From: CAWFGW01 sp963815495 | GTDB lineage: Bacteria > Bacteroidota > Bacteroidia > Cytophagales > JAAEPT01 | NCBI GenBank assembly: GCA_963815495.1 | Contig: CAWFGW010000030.1 | Span: forward strand, 1-64,000 | DNA: 64,000 nt | Direction: 5' to 3' | Made by a program: the position numbers and the translations under genes | Shown: piece by piece, positions 1-10,900 of the stretch | Layout: every line of letters starts with the position of its first letter | How positions within the stretch are numbered: position 1 is the stretch's first letter | Notes under the pieces: model-generated | Database searches by the model: none | What the model was told of the DNA's origin: nothing | The model's input: the letters and a program-made list of their open reading frames with translations, nothing else

Positions 1-1218
1 GGTTCGCTGACCGTTAGTGAAGCAGGTATATATAAACTTATAGTTGATTCATTAGGTTGTGTCACTGAAGATAGCAAAGAGATTACTTCTGTGTTGCCAA
101 TGATTAATTTGGGAAGTGATTTGGATTTATGTAGTCCTGCAACGGTAACATTACAATCACCAATAACAGGTCCTACTTATTCCTATACTTGGATGAAATT
201 TGGTTCAGAAATAAGCAGCTCAAAAAGCGTAACCATATCAAGAGAAGGTGTTTATTTGCTACAAGTAAGTGCGGAAGGTTGTGATCCAGTACAGGATGAA
301 ATAACAATCAATTCAAACTTAATTATGGTACAAGATGATACGCTATGTGAACCTGGTATAGCAATGCTCAAAGTACTAAGTGAAGGAGATTTTGTTTGGT
401 ATGACCAAGCAACTAATGGTATAGAACTAGGAAGCGGCTCAACATTAAGCATCCCAGTAAATAATACTAAGACGGTATATGTAGAAGAAACAGGAGGGAC
501 TAGCGTAAGTGTAGGTATGAAAGCGCCAAGTTTTGATGCAAACAAAACATATGACGATGATCGCTTTGACAGAAAATTGAGTTTTGAGGTGTTCACGACA
601 TTAAAGTTAGACTCGCTGAGTGTGTGGTCCTCTACAGCAAGCAAAGTTGTGGTTAGAGTTGTAGCTGCGAACAATGCTACCGAAGTTTATTCAATCACGC
701 ATAATAATGTTATCCAGAACCAAGAAAATAGACTGAAAGTGGGTGTTGAACTTGATCCAGGTACCTACTATCTGGATTTTGTGGGTACGAATGGACAGTT
801 GTATTATTCCAATGAAAACGATCTCAGCATCGCTTTTCCATATACTCAAGCTGGTATTATTTCAATTACAGGAGGATTTCCTACCTGGATTACAGATAAA
901 CCCTACTATATGTTTGCCTACAACTGGAAAGTTACCACAGGTAATCCATGTGACAGAACCCCAGTTTATGCGATAGTTGATCCTGGAACTTGTGTTTTAA
1001 GTAATTCCGAATCACAGAAAGAAGCCAATTTTACCATTTATCCTAACCCAAGTACAGGTATAATTAACTGGCAAGAAACGACCAAATGGGAAGTGTATTC
1101 AATTTTGGGGGTACAAGTAGCAGAAGGGAACGGCAAGACGGCAGATTTATCTAACCAGCGAAAAGGGTATTATATATTAAAAATAAAAAACAAATCGATT
1201 CCTTTAATTATAGAATAA
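1..1218 (+). CDS. T9SS type A sorting-domain surface/secreted protein (5' partial)
   Basis: The frame is open from the first base, so the gene starts upstream of the window and only the C-terminal 405 residues are visible. The visible part holds Ig-like beta-sandwich units, one with the motif WYDQATNG followed by a Ser/Thr-rich strand as in flavobacterial Ig_7-type repeats, then a larger beta-rich domain. The last ~70 residues begin with NFTIYPNPSTG and end in a short basic beta-hairpin, which is the type A C-terminal signal recognised by the type IX secretion system. The product is therefore expected outside the cell or on its surface. Its enzymatic or adhesive role cannot be told from this fragment. 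A strong hairpin terminator follows directly. Confidence 0.85.
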   Translation, partial: GSLTVSEAGIYKLIVDSLGCVTEDSKEITSVLPMINLGSDLDLCSPATVTLQSPITGPTYSYTWMKFGSEISSSKSVTISREGVYLLQVSAEGCDPVQDEITINSNLIMVQDDTLCEPGIAMLKVLSEGDFVWYDQATNGIELGSGSTLSIPVNNTKTVYVEETGGTSVSVGMKAPSFDANKTYDDDRFDRKLSFEVFTTLKLDSLSVWSSTASKVVVRVVAANNATEVYSITHNNVIQNQENRLKVGVELDPGTYYLDFVGTNGQLYYSNENDLSIAFPYTQAGIISITGGFPTWITDKPYYMFAYNWKVTTGNPCDRTPVYAIVDPGTCVLSNSESQKEANFTIYPNPSTGIINWQETTKWEVYSILGVQVAEGNGKTADLSNQRKGYYILKIKNKSIPLIIE

Positions 1219-1233
1219 CATGCAATTTAACTA

Positions 1234-1276
1234 ATACTGAGGGTGTCCTGTTTTCAGACACCCTCAGTTATTTTTC
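1234..1276 (+). terminator. Rho-independent terminator after the T9SS gene
   Basis: A perfect 12-bp stem pairs 1236-1247 with 1257-1268 (ACTGAGGGTGTC with its complement) around a 9-nt loop and is followed by TATTTTT. It lies 17 bases after the stop codon of the preceding gene. Confidence 0.85.
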
Positions 1277-1373
1277 GTCTAAATCCAAGATCTTATTTCA
1301 GTTCTTACTCCTTAAATTTATATTTCTATATTTTTATCAGTTACTTACAGCACAACTGAAATATTGATATAAA

Positions 1374-2096
1374 ATGCAAAAAACCGTTTTAGTATTAGGA
1401 GCTAACTCAGACGTAGCAAAAGAAGCCATAAAGAAATATATAGAGAAAGGTTTTTTTGTATATGCAGCATCAAGAAATACCACTGAGTTAAAACAGTTTG
1501 CCGAGGATAATAAATTTACGAAAGACCAATTTGATGACCGTTTTTTTGATGCTTTAGCTTTTGAATCCCATAAAGCTTTTTATGAATCATTAATAGAAAA
1601 ACCATCCATAGTATTGTATGCAGCGGGCTTTTTGGTCACAAACGAGGAAGCTTTCGAAGATTTTGAAAGTGCTTTCACCATGATGAAAACAAATTACTGT
1701 GGTGCCGTATCTATTTTGAATATTGTAATGGAAGATGATTCTAACACCAAATTAGAACGAATTATTGGCCTTTCCTCGCTATCTGGGGTACGTGGACGAA
1801 AAAGCAACTTTATATATGGCAGTACGAAAGCGGCTTTTACACAATATTTAGCTGGACTAAGACAACACCTAGCAGAGCGGAAAGTAATCGTGAATGCTTT
1901 TATAATTGGATATGTCGACACCAAAATTAATAAAGGATTAGAATTAAATAAGTCGCTAATCATGGAACCAGAATTTGTTGCGGACAAAATTGTTAATTCT
2001 AATTCATCTTTTATTCAGGTACCAGGTTGGAAATGGAAAAAGATACACCAAATTTTGAAAGTGCTTCCAGAATGGGCTGTAGCAAAATTACCTTAG
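1374..2096 (+). CDS. SDR family NAD(P)-dependent oxidoreductase
   Basis: A 240-residue short-chain dehydrogenase/reductase with a Rossmann fold. The nucleotide-binding loop near residues 8-15 reads GANSDVAK, a variant of the classical TGxxxGxG that is common in the subgroup annotated as DprE2-like or short-chain sugar reductases. The catalytic Ser lies in the SSLSG stretch, and the Tyr/Lys pair is Y148 and K152 (YGSTK). Its length matches single-domain classical SDRs. The substrate is not evident. The neighbour downstream is 75 bases away on the same strand, so co-transcription is possible but unproven. Confidence 0.85.
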   Translation: MQKTVLVLGANSDVAKEAIKKYIEKGFFVYAASRNTTELKQFAEDNKFTKDQFDDRFFDALAFESHKAFYESLIEKPSIVLYAAGFLVTNEEAFEDFESAFTMMKTNYCGAVSILNIVMEDDSNTKLERIIGLSSLSGVRGRKSNFIYGSTKAAFTQYLAGLRQHLAERKVIVNAFIIGYVDTKINKGLELNKSLIMEPEFVADKIVNSNSSFIQVPGWKWKKIHQILKVLPEWAVAKLP

Positions 2097-2171
2097 AAAT
2101 CAGATAAAATAGGGTGGGGGTAATCATTTAGTGATTGACAACATTAGAGTATTTCATAACTTGGAGGTGAG

Positions 2172-3239
2172 ATGGGTAAGATCACAAAATGGAAGGTAAT
2201 TTGGGCATTAATGACATTAATCTGGGTGTTTCATTTTTTGCTTATTCTTAATACAAGTATTATTTTAACCAAAATTTGGTTTTGGAATTTGTCTGCATAT
2301 TTCACCCCGGTTTTCCTAATTTTTGAAATTTTTGTTTTGTTATTATTACTTTTTTTTAGAAGATATAGGTTATCATTAATACCTGTTTTTTTATTAGTCA
2401 TTTCTTTTTCCATCATCAAGGACACATTGCAATTTCATGACCCCCTAGAAAGTAATAATCCTGCTAACAGCTTAAAAGTGTTAACCTACAATGTGGCATT
2501 AATTCCTTATGATGAAATAAATGTTGATTCCGCTTCTATTGACACAAATGCTAGTAATGAATTTTATCAGCTATTATTACGTGAAAAGCCAGATGTACTG
2601 TGTTTACAAGAGTTTCACCATGTAGATAGTGAGCATATGGATGTACTTTACACATTGATTGATCAATATGGTTACCAATATTACGTAATGACGCCTGTTT
2701 TTTTAAAACATTATAAAGGATATAGTGGGCCCATTATTTTATCTAAATATCCAATTATTCACGACTATAATCACAAATTTGAAAAAGGTGATAATGACTT
2801 AAATCACCTACTTGCAGTAGATATTGTACAAGGTATCGATACTGTTCGGGTGATTAACGTGCATTTAAAATCAATGTCGATTAGACCTTCAAAAGATGAT
2901 AATTATCAACGGTTGAGAAACGGATTTTATATCCAAAACACACAAATAGAAGAAGCCTATGAATATGTTAAAAATAGTCCATTCAAAGTGATCTTTTGTG
3001 GTGACTTTAATTCCCTTCCTTATAGTTATACCTATCAATTTTTAAAAAAACATTTAAAAAATACCTTCGATAGGCGGGGAAATGGTTTTGGATATACCTT
3101 AAACCGATTTCCTTATTTCGTCCGAATTGATAATGTATTTACCTCCCCAGAAATTACCGTCAAATCGCATAAAGTATTGAGAGAATATAAACAATCAGAT
3201 CACTTTCCTGTGTTAGTGGAGTTAAGGTTGAATAAATAA
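2172..3239 (+). CDS. Membrane-anchored endonuclease/exonuclease/phosphatase (EEP) family protein
   Basis: 355 residues. The first ~85 residues form about three hydrophobic helices, followed by an EEP (DNase I-like) domain. Metal-binding and catalytic signatures are in order: TYNVALI, LCLQEF (Glu ligand), NVHLKS, GDFNSLP (Asp278, Asn280) and SDHFPV (His344). The family includes nucleases, sphingomyelinases and phosphoinositide phosphatases. The TM-plus-EEP architecture is frequent in Bacteroidota, with substrate usually unknown. The start is supported by an unusually strong Shine-Dalgarno, GGAGGTGA, a few bases before the ATG; most genes here lack one. Confidence 0.85.
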   Translation: MGKITKWKVIWALMTLIWVFHFLLILNTSIILTKIWFWNLSAYFTPVFLIFEIFVLLLLLFFRRYRLSLIPVFLLVISFSIIKDTLQFHDPLESNNPANSLKVLTYNVALIPYDEINVDSASIDTNASNEFYQLLLREKPDVLCLQEFHHVDSEHMDVLYTLIDQYGYQYYVMTPVFLKHYKGYSGPIILSKYPIIHDYNHKFEKGDNDLNHLLAVDIVQGIDTVRVINVHLKSMSIRPSKDDNYQRLRNGFYIQNTQIEEAYEYVKNSPFKVIFCGDFNSLPYSYTYQFLKKHLKNTFDRRGNGFGYTLNRFPYFVRIDNVFTSPEITVKSHKVLREYKQSDHFPVLVELRLNK

Positions 3240-3338
3240 TTTAGTGTTTGAACATCGTTACTGATCCAAATTCGCTGTTCTTACCTCTAATATCAAATAG
3301 TTTTTTACCTTATACTTTTAAGCATATTATTTAAAAAA

Positions 3339-4499
3339 TTAATACCGATAAATCTCACCTTCATGGTGAATTTCTAACTGTTTAGCACCTTCTTGGACAC
3401 GCCCCACAATCTGAGCAGGAATACCAAATGATTCACTAATAGAGATGATTTCTTGGGCAAATTGTTCATCCACATACAATTCCATGCGGTGGCCCATATT
3501 GAATACCTTGAACATCTCTTTCCAGTCGGTGCCACTTTGTTCGTGTATTAGTTTAAATAAAGGAGGCACAGGAAATAGGTTGTCTTTGATAACATGTAGC
3601 TCATTGACAAAATGAAGTACTTTGGTTTGTGCGCCCCCACTGCAATGTATGATTCCATTAATATTTGCGCGCATTTTATTTAAAATAGCCGCAATTACTG
3701 GTGCATACGTTCGTGTAGCTGAAAGTACCAATTTGCCAGCATCTAACTCAGAATCTGTTTTATCTGTTAAATTTTTCTGACCTGAATACACTAAGTCTTT
3801 CGGAATTGTGGAATCGTAGCTTTCGGGATATTTCTCTGCTAAAGTTTTGTTGAAAACATCATGTCGAGCAGAAGTTAAGCCATTGCTTCCCATACCTCCG
3901 TTATATTCATTCTCGTAAGTCGCTTTTCCGTAGGAAGCCAGACCAACAATTACATTGCCTGGTTGAATGTTGGCATTGTCAATTACCTCTCTTCGTTTCA
4001 TGCGAGTAGTTACGGTACTGTCTACAATTATAGTACGCACTAAGTCACCTACATCAGCAGTTTCCCCACCCGTGCTATATATTTCGAGGCCGTTTTGGCG
4101 AAGCATTTCTAAAATTTCTTCCGTTCCGTTGATGATTTCAGCGATAACCTCGCCAGGGATTAACTTTTTGTTTCTACCAATAGTAGAGGAAAGCAAGATA
4201 GGGTGGGTAGTTGCTCCGACACATAACAAATCATCTACATTCATGATAATCGCATCTTGAGCGATACCTTTCCATACAGAAATATCACCAGTTTCTTTCC
4301 AATACATGTAGGCTAAAGAAGATTTTGTACCAGCGCCATCTGCATGCATTATTGCACAATAATCCTGATCTCCAGTTAATAAGTCTGGAATGATTTTGCA
4401 AAAAGCTTTAGGAAAAAGCCCTTTATCGATGTTTTTTATGGCATTGTGTACGTCTTCTTTTGAGGCAGAAACCCCGCGTTGCATGTATCTTTCGTTCAT
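3339..4499 (-). CDS. purM: Phosphoribosylformylglycinamidine cyclo-ligase (AIR synthetase)
   Basis: PurM converts formylglycinamidine ribonucleotide to aminoimidazole ribonucleotide with ATP in de novo purine synthesis. The 386-residue protein starts with the conserved RGVSASKEDVH region. It carries the PurM ATP-binding stretch HADGAGTKSSLAY near residues 53-65, the NVDDLLCVGA segment and the family's late GGAQTK and NMGHRM blocks. It is somewhat longer than the E. coli enzyme (345), as usual for the Bacteroidota type. It stands alone on the minus strand, convergent with the EEP gene upstream in coordinates and separated from the Anbu operon by a terminator. Confidence 0.9.
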   Translation of the reverse strand: MNERYMQRGVSASKEDVHNAIKNIDKGLFPKAFCKIIPDLLTGDQDYCAIMHADGAGTKSSLAYMYWKETGDISVWKGIAQDAIIMNVDDLLCVGATTHPILLSSTIGRNKKLIPGEVIAEIINGTEEILEMLRQNGLEIYSTGGETADVGDLVRTIIVDSTVTTRMKRREVIDNANIQPGNVIVGLASYGKATYENEYNGGMGSNGLTSARHDVFNKTLAEKYPESYDSTIPKDLVYSGQKNLTDKTDSELDAGKLVLSATRTYAPVIAAILNKMRANINGIIHCSGGAQTKVLHFVNELHVIKDNLFPVPPLFKLIHEQSGTDWKEMFKVFNMGHRMELYVDEQFAQEIISISESFGIPAQIVGRVQEGAKQLEIHHEGEIYRY

Positions 4500-4520
4500 C
4501 AGAAGTGGTTTAGAATTACA

Positions 4521-4552
4521 AAAATAAAAAAAGGACTCAATAGGAGTCCTTT
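4521..4552 (-). terminator. Terminator of the Anbu operon
   Basis: The hairpin pairs 4530-4538 with 4544-4552 (AAAGGACTC with GAGTCCTTT) over a 5-nt loop. Read on the minus strand it is followed by a long T-rich run. It lies 36 bases past the Anbu stop codon and before purM. Confidence 0.8.
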
Positions 4553-4587
4553 AATTCTAGTTAATTATAATCTTAGAAGAGATTGTA

Positions 4588-5322
4588 TTAAACTTCTTCA
4601 GCTACTTTACTCAACAAATCATCCATCCAGCTATCGGGTAGTTCATTGATTCCGATTTTTAATTTTTCCGCCCACGCAACGGCTATGAATTTAAGCTCTT
4701 CATAGGTAAATCGTTGCTCAATCATCTCAAAGCTATCTTTTTTATAGATGATAATATCTAAGGGATAGCCTACGTCACTGGCACTAACGCGGGTAGAGTC
4801 AAAAGAAAGAAACCCTGTTTTTAAAGCAAACCGAAGCGAAGAATCGTAAGTTAAAGCACGATTTAAAATGGGTTGACCATAACCTGTATTTCCGATAATA
4901 GAAAAAGGAGTTGCTTCACCAATTTCTATCCAATTGCCTTCTGGATAAAGTAAAAACAACTTATGATGATCGTCATCTTCTAGCTGGCCGCCTACAATCG
5001 TATGAAGGTTGAAGAAAAGCCCCGAAGCCGTAATGGCTGGTTTGTCTTCTGTAGCTACACGTCTAAGCTGTTCTCCAAAAGCATTGACTGCCTTGTACAT
5101 TTTTTTGTACTCAATTCCATTTTCTTTAATAGCTTCTTCAAAGTAAGTCACTGCCTTATCCCGAACAGACCGCAGACCGGAAGTCATCAGGAATAAACTA
5201 TTATTTCCAACTTGGTGAGTTGTAATTTTTTTAGCTGTTGTTGTGTGGGAACCAGAAGTTATTCTAGTATCAGCCAATGCAACTAACCCGCTTTTAACTT
5301 TTATGCCTAAGCAATATGTCAT
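4588..5322 (-). CDS. Anbu proteasome-like peptidase
   Basis: A 244-residue Ntn-hydrolase of the Anbu (ancestral beta subunit) family, a bacterial relative of HslV and proteasome beta subunits. After removal of Met1 the N-terminal nucleophile would be Thr2 (MTYCLGI). Asp18 in ALADTR and the Lys31/32 pair match the positions of the proteasome catalytic Asp17 and Lys33. Length agrees with Anbu rather than HslV (about 175). It is the last gene of an operon with the ATP-grasp and alpha-E genes, 45 bases after the latter, the classical Anbu neighbourhood. No ATPase unfoldase is adjacent. The physiological substrate of Anbu is not established. Confidence 0.88.
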   Translation of the reverse strand: MTYCLGIKVKSGLVALADTRITSGSHTTTAKKITTHQVGNNSLFLMTSGLRSVRDKAVTYFEEAIKENGIEYKKMYKAVNAFGEQLRRVATEDKPAITASGLFFNLHTIVGGQLEDDDHHKLFLLYPEGNWIEIGEATPFSIIGNTGYGQPILNRALTYDSSLRFALKTGFLSFDSTRVSASDVGYPLDIIIYKKDSFEMIEQRFTYEELKFIAVAWAEKLKIGINELPDSWMDDLLSKVAEEV

Positions 5323-5367
5323 TGTTCAAATTTTATGCAGACAAACTTAGAAAATAACGATGTATCA

Positions 5368-6321
5368 TTACTGTTTATTTTCAAAAAATTCTTGGTGAAT
5401 TAAGTCATTTAAAACCAGTAAATCTTTTAAAATCTTATTTAAGAAGTCTTCTAAAGTAGAATCGATTTCATCGTAATTGAGGTACTTGAGAAAAGCTGTC
5501 ATCTTAGCGGATTGGTACTCTACTGACTCTCTATGAAAATGGGACCACGAAGAAGTATTCTTAATTTTTTGTATTAAAGTATTAGCCTCAAAGAGACTGT
5601 AAGCAATGGACCTAGGGAAGTCTAAATTGGTGATTAAAAACTCACAGGCATTACTTTGTTGCACCGATGATTTAAATATTTTTCTAGACATATCCGTTGC
5701 CTCTAAAATATTTAAAGTAATCAACCATTGGTAGTTTTCAATTGCTTGACTCCGACTTTCTCCTTTGGTAGCATTTAGTTCAATAAGCGTATTCAGAAGT
5801 GTTTTTGTTATATGAATAGCTCTTTCAACACTAATACCTAATTTGATAAAAGCCCATACTTCATCGTGCAAAAGCGTACTTTCAAGCTTTGAATGAAAAG
5901 AGGCAGATGTTTCTTGTATACTGTGCGTGAATTCATATAGCCCCCTCGCTTTTAAATAGTCTCCATTGAATCCACTTGCGAAGTGGTAGTTCTTATTTAC
6001 ATTTTCCCAAACTTCATTCGATATTAAATTACGAATACTTTTTGTGTTCATTCGAACAGCCTCTAAATTGCTGAGTATGGATGAATTGGAGTTGGCATTG
6101 ATGGCTACATCCCAAATAATTTCACTTTCTTCAGGAATTACTTCACCGGGAACATTTCCCGAGGACATAAACAAAATGGATCGAAGGGCTAAATCTCTAT
6201 ACTCCAGCATAGTTGAGTCCATCGTAGAGAAATATTTTACTTGTAGGTAACGAGCTAAATTTTCGGCTCTTTCTTGATACCTCCCAATCCAATAAAGGGA
6301 GCTTGCTTGTCTTGATAACAT
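5368..6321 (-). CDS. Alpha-E domain protein (COG2307 family)
   Basis: 317 residues, almost entirely predicted alpha-helical and rich in Glu, starting with the family hallmark MLSRQASSLYWIGRYQERAENLAR. Alpha-E proteins occur next to, or fused to, circularly permuted ATP-grasp enzymes. Comparative genomics has proposed that the group takes part in peptide or amide-bond synthesis, but no biochemical activity is settled. The gene sits 10 bases downstream of the ATP-grasp gene and upstream of Anbu, so the three are almost certainly one transcript. Confidence is high for the family and low for function. Confidence 0.88.
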   Translation of the reverse strand: MLSRQASSLYWIGRYQERAENLARYLQVKYFSTMDSTMLEYRDLALRSILFMSSGNVPGEVIPEESEIIWDVAINANSNSSILSNLEAVRMNTKSIRNLISNEVWENVNKNYHFASGFNGDYLKARGLYEFTHSIQETSASFHSKLESTLLHDEVWAFIKLGISVERAIHITKTLLNTLIELNATKGESRSQAIENYQWLITLNILEATDMSRKIFKSSVQQSNACEFLITNLDFPRSIAYSLFEANTLIQKIKNTSSWSHFHRESVEYQSAKMTAFLKYLNYDEIDSTLEDFLNKILKDLLVLNDLIHQEFFENKQ

Positions 6322-6331
6322 ATTGTTTATA

Positions 6332-7783
6332 TTAATCTTCTACTACCCAAGTGTCTTTAGACCCACCACCTTGAGAGGAGTTTACTATTAAACTTCCTTT
6401 TTTTAATGCCACACGTGACAATCCTCCCTTCAAGACATACTCATAATCTTTTCCCATGAGTGCGTAGGTGCGCAAATCAATATGTCTCGGGTTAAATGTT
6501 TTTTCAGCATCTATATAAGTGGAGTGCAAGGATAGACTCATAATGGGTTGAGCAATAAATTTGCGCGGGTTAGCTCTTAACTTATCTTTCAAGTCAGAAA
6601 TTTCAGCTACCGTTAGCGTATTACCAACTACTACTCCATAACCTCCACTTTCGTCTACTGGTTTGATAACCAGTTTATGTATGTTTTCTAATACATAGTT
6701 GAAATCCGATGGGTCTTCGCAGATGTACGTATGTACGTTATTCAAAATGGGTTCTTCACCTAGATAATATTTAATGATTTTTGGCACATAATGATAAATC
6801 GCTTTATCATCAGCTACACCAGTTCCTGGGGCATTTACAATTGTTACGTTTTTAGCAATATAGGCTCTCATAAGCCCTTTTACACCTAACATAGAGTCTT
6901 TGTTAAAGACTTCTGGATCTAAAAAGTTGTCGTCAATTCTTCTGTAAATGACATCAATACGAACAGCGCCTTCCGTAGTTTGCATATATACGTGATTATC
7001 TTCCACAAACAAATCACGACCTTCTACTAATTCTACGCCCATTTGTTGTGCTAAAAACATGTGTTCATAATACGCGGAGTTATACATTCCGGGTGTTAAT
7101 ACCACACAAACTGGTTCGTCAAAATCCTGAGGACTTACAGTGTGCATCATATTTAAGAGCTCCATTGGATAATCCCAAACTGGTTTAATGGCATAACTAT
7201 TAAAAAGATCGCTCAATGATTTTTTTAGTGCTTCTCGATTACTTAATACATAACTCACACCTGAAGGAGACCTTAAATTATCTTCCAACACATAGTTATT
7301 ACCATCGCTATGTTTAATTAAATCAGTACCGTTGATATGACAATAAATTTTCCCTTTAGGAAGAAACCCAACCATCTCTTTGCAGTAGTGGGGCGAACTT
7401 AATATCATCTCTGAGGGCACTATCTTATCAGCGAAGATTTTTTGTTTAGTGTAAACATCTTTCAGAAAAAGATTCATCGCTTTTGAACGTTGAATAACCC
7501 CTTTTTCAATGGTATCCCATTCACGGTTTTGAATAATTCTTGGGAAAGGGTCAAAAGGAAAGATGTGTTCTTTGGTGTTTTTTTCAGAATAAACTTGATA
7601 CGTAATTCCCTGATTGAAGAATGACAGTTTTATTAATTCATTAAGCTTATCGAATTGTGCAGGGCTTAATGAATTAAAAACACGTTCAATTGTCTGATAG
7701 GGGTCCTTAACTAGTCTTGTTTTAGAATCGAAAACTTCATCTAAACAGTTTTCGGGTATGTTGTATGTGTCAAAAATCCCCAT
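6332..7783 (-). CDS. Circularly permuted type-2 ATP-grasp protein (COG2308 family)
   Basis: 483 residues. The family is predicted to form amide bonds through an acyl-phosphate intermediate. Recognisable blocks are the N-terminal region with FPFDPFPRII, the central VLEDNLRSPSGVSYVL, the nucleotide-binding LVIKPVDESGGYGVVVG near residue 370, FIAQPIMSL and the terminal HIDLRTYAL. It is the first gene of the minus-strand operon with alpha-E and Anbu and is divergent from the transglutaminase gene across a 140-bp gap that must hold both promoters. The substrate is unknown; by context it could act on the same peptide as the transglutaminase. Confidence 0.88.
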   Translation of the reverse strand: MGIFDTYNIPENCLDEVFDSKTRLVKDPYQTIERVFNSLSPAQFDKLNELIKLSFFNQGITYQVYSEKNTKEHIFPFDPFPRIIQNREWDTIEKGVIQRSKAMNLFLKDVYTKQKIFADKIVPSEMILSSPHYCKEMVGFLPKGKIYCHINGTDLIKHSDGNNYVLEDNLRSPSGVSYVLSNREALKKSLSDLFNSYAIKPVWDYPMELLNMMHTVSPQDFDEPVCVVLTPGMYNSAYYEHMFLAQQMGVELVEGRDLFVEDNHVYMQTTEGAVRIDVIYRRIDDNFLDPEVFNKDSMLGVKGLMRAYIAKNVTIVNAPGTGVADDKAIYHYVPKIIKYYLGEEPILNNVHTYICEDPSDFNYVLENIHKLVIKPVDESGGYGVVVGNTLTVAEISDLKDKLRANPRKFIAQPIMSLSLHSTYIDAEKTFNPRHIDLRTYALMGKDYEYVLKGGLSRVALKKGSLIVNSSQGGGSKDTWVVED

Positions 7784-7923
7784 AATTATACCTTTTAAAA
7801 TAATTGATAATATGTTTTGGTCAAGCTAATAATAAGTTAACTTGGTGCAAACAATACTTAGAAAAATAAGTAGTGTCACTTACATATTCTGGTAATAGTT
7901 CAATTTAATATAAGTAAAATTAC

Positions 7924-10900
7924 ATGGCAGTTCACGCAGCAATTAAACATAGTACAAGTTATAAGTACGATAAGGCGATTAACCTGTCTCCACAAGTTAT
8001 ACGGTTGCGCCCAGCTCCGCACACTCGAACACCAATTTTGGCTTATTCTTTAAAGATACTTCCTGAGAATCATTTCATTAATTGGCAACAAGACCCATTT
8101 GGAAATTATTTAGCTCGTGTTGTTTTCCCAGAAAAAGTGACGGAGTTTAGTGTAGATGTGGAGGTCATTGCAGAGATGAAAGTGATTAATCCTTTCGATT
8201 TTTTTGTTGAAGAATATGCCGACAAGTTCCCTTTTAAGTATACCGACATTTTAAAAAAAGAATTAGCACCTTACTTAGAAGTTACCGAGTCAGACAAGGT
8301 ATTACTTAACTGGGTGGAAGAAATCAAGAAATTTTTTGGACAAAACATTGTTGATTTCTTGGTTTCAGTCAATGCGAAGCTCTATAACGATGTTAATTAT
8401 ACTATACGTCTTGAACCTGGAATTCAAACGCCTCAAGAAACCTTGGAAAAAGCCTTAGGTTCATGCCGTGATTCCGCGTGGGTATTGGTTCAAGCATTGA
8501 GACATATTGGTTTAGCTGCTCGATTTGTCTCAGGGTATCTTGTTCAATTAAAGCCAGACAAAAAATCAATTGACGGTCCATCGGGTCCTGAAGAAGATTT
8601 TACGGACTTGCATGCTTGGTGCGAAGTTTATATTCCAGGAGCAGGTTGGATTGGTTTAGACGCTACCTCAGGCTTGTTTGCAGGGGAAGGGCATATACCC
8701 CTTTGTTGCACACCAAACCCTTCTAGTGCTTCCCCAATCACAGGTTTAGCAGACCCAGCAAAAGTTGAATTTGGGTATTCCAATCAGGTATTTAGAATTC
8801 ATGAAGATCCAAGGGTAACCAAGCCCTATTCTGATGAACAGTGGAATAAAATTGATAGTTTAGGAGAGTTAGTTGAAAGTCACCTACAACAAAATGATGT
8901 GCGACTGACCATGGGGGGTGAACCCACTTTTGTGTCAAAAAGTGACATGGAAAGCGATCAATGGAATACGGGAGCTGATGGAAAAGACAAACGTGAAAAA
9001 GCGTTTGAAATGACAGAGCATTTGAATCAGGCATTCGCTGATGGTAACGCAATGGTGCATATCGGCCAAGGTAAATGGTATCCAGGCGAGCCGGTTCCAC
9101 GATGGCAAAATGGTATTTATTGGAGAAAAGATGGATTACCAATTATTAATAACAAAGAAGTTTACGGAAACCCAAACAAAGATTATAAATATACTTTTAA
9201 GCAAGCGGAGGTATTGTTGAAAGAAATTTCTAACCAATTAAAACTACCAAGTTATAACCTTCAGCCAGCTTATGAGGATGTATATTATTATTTATGGCAA
9301 GAAGATCAGTTGCCGGTTAATATTAATCCGCTACGTGTAGGACTTAATGATTCACTTGAAAGGAAAACCCTTTCAGAAGTTTTAAAAAATGGATTAAATA
9401 ATCCAGTAGGGTTTGTTTTGCCCTTGGAATGGAATTTCGAAACTAACGGATGGTTAAGCTGTGCTTGGGAGTTTCGGCAAAAACACATGTATTTAATTCC
9501 TGGCAACTCTCCAATGGGATTAAGATTACCCTTAAAGTCGTTGCCACACATGGTTCCTGCTCAAAGACAGCATGAGGTAGAACGAAGTCCATTCGAATCG
9601 TTGGGTAGTTTACCTGACTACCACCAGCAAATACAGCAACAACAACAAAGTGATTCCAAAAACTTAGAAGATGTTCCAAAGGATTGGTTATACCCAAAAG
9701 AAGTAACTGACAATCAGGAGGAGAAAGAAGAAGGCTTTTTTGTGGTCAAAAAGAAAAAAGCTACGAAAGACGAATTTGAACCAGAATTCAGAGTTCATAC
9801 CATTAAAACAGCCTTAGGTGTAGAAGCACGGGAAGGAAAACTGTATGTTTTCTTTCCTCCCTTTAAATATATTGAGCAGTATTTAGAATTACTAGCAATT
9901 GTGGAAGCGGCAGCACAAAAACTCGCATTAACAATATTGATAGAAGGATATGAACCCCCTCGGGATAATCGGATAGAAAAGTTAGTCGTTACACCTGACC
10001 CCGGTGTGGTTGAAATTAATGTACACCCTGCGAAAAGCTGGAAAGAGGTATTGATTAACTACAATCATTTATTCAAATGTGCAGACAAGTCAGGGTTAGG
10101 TTCAGAGAAGTTTATGTTAGACGGTAGGCATATTGGTTCTGGTGGAGGTCATCACATTACCCTTGGTGGCACAACCCCGACTGATAGTCCACTGCTCCGA
10201 AGACCAGACGTCTTGAAAAGTTTTATCACGTTTTGGCAAAATCACCCTGGTCTCTCCTATTTATTTTCAACGGCTTTTATTGGTCCAACAAGTCAAGCAC
10301 CGCGTGTGGATGAAGGGAAACCAGATAAACTATATGAACTTGAAATTGCACTTAATCAAATAAAAAAAGGGGAAGACACTCCTTATTGGTTAACGGATCG
10401 GTTACTTCGAAATTTATTAACGGATCTTACTGGTAATACTCACCGTTCAGAGTTTTGCATTGATAAATTATATTCGCCAGATAGCTCTTCAGGAAGACTA
10501 GGTATCTTGGAACTAAGAGGATTTGAAATGCCACCAGACGAGCGCATGTGTGTTGTGCAGTTGTTGTTGGTACGCACGTTATTTGCTTGGTTTTGGAACA
10601 AGCCCTATGAAAATAAATTAATAAGATGGGGTACAGAACTACATGATAAATTTATGCTTCATCATTATGTGAAAGAAGACTTATTAGATATCTGTGAGCA
10701 ACTCCAAAATGACGGGTACTTCTTTGATGCAGATTGGTTAGAACCATTTTTCGAGTTTAGATTTCCTCTGATAGGCACCATTCAGCAAAAAGGAATTTCA
10801 CTATCATTACGAACAGGTATTGAGCCTTGGCAAGTATTAGGAGAAGAGATGTCTAGTTCGGGTACCGCGCGCTTTGTAGACTCATCAATAGAAAGAATCG

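Noticed and set aside
9630..9660. CAG/CAA triplet run in the transglutaminase gene as a variable microsatellite
   Set aside because: The run is short and mixed (CAG and CAA), encoding a normal Gln-rich linker; a slip of whole codons would do little.
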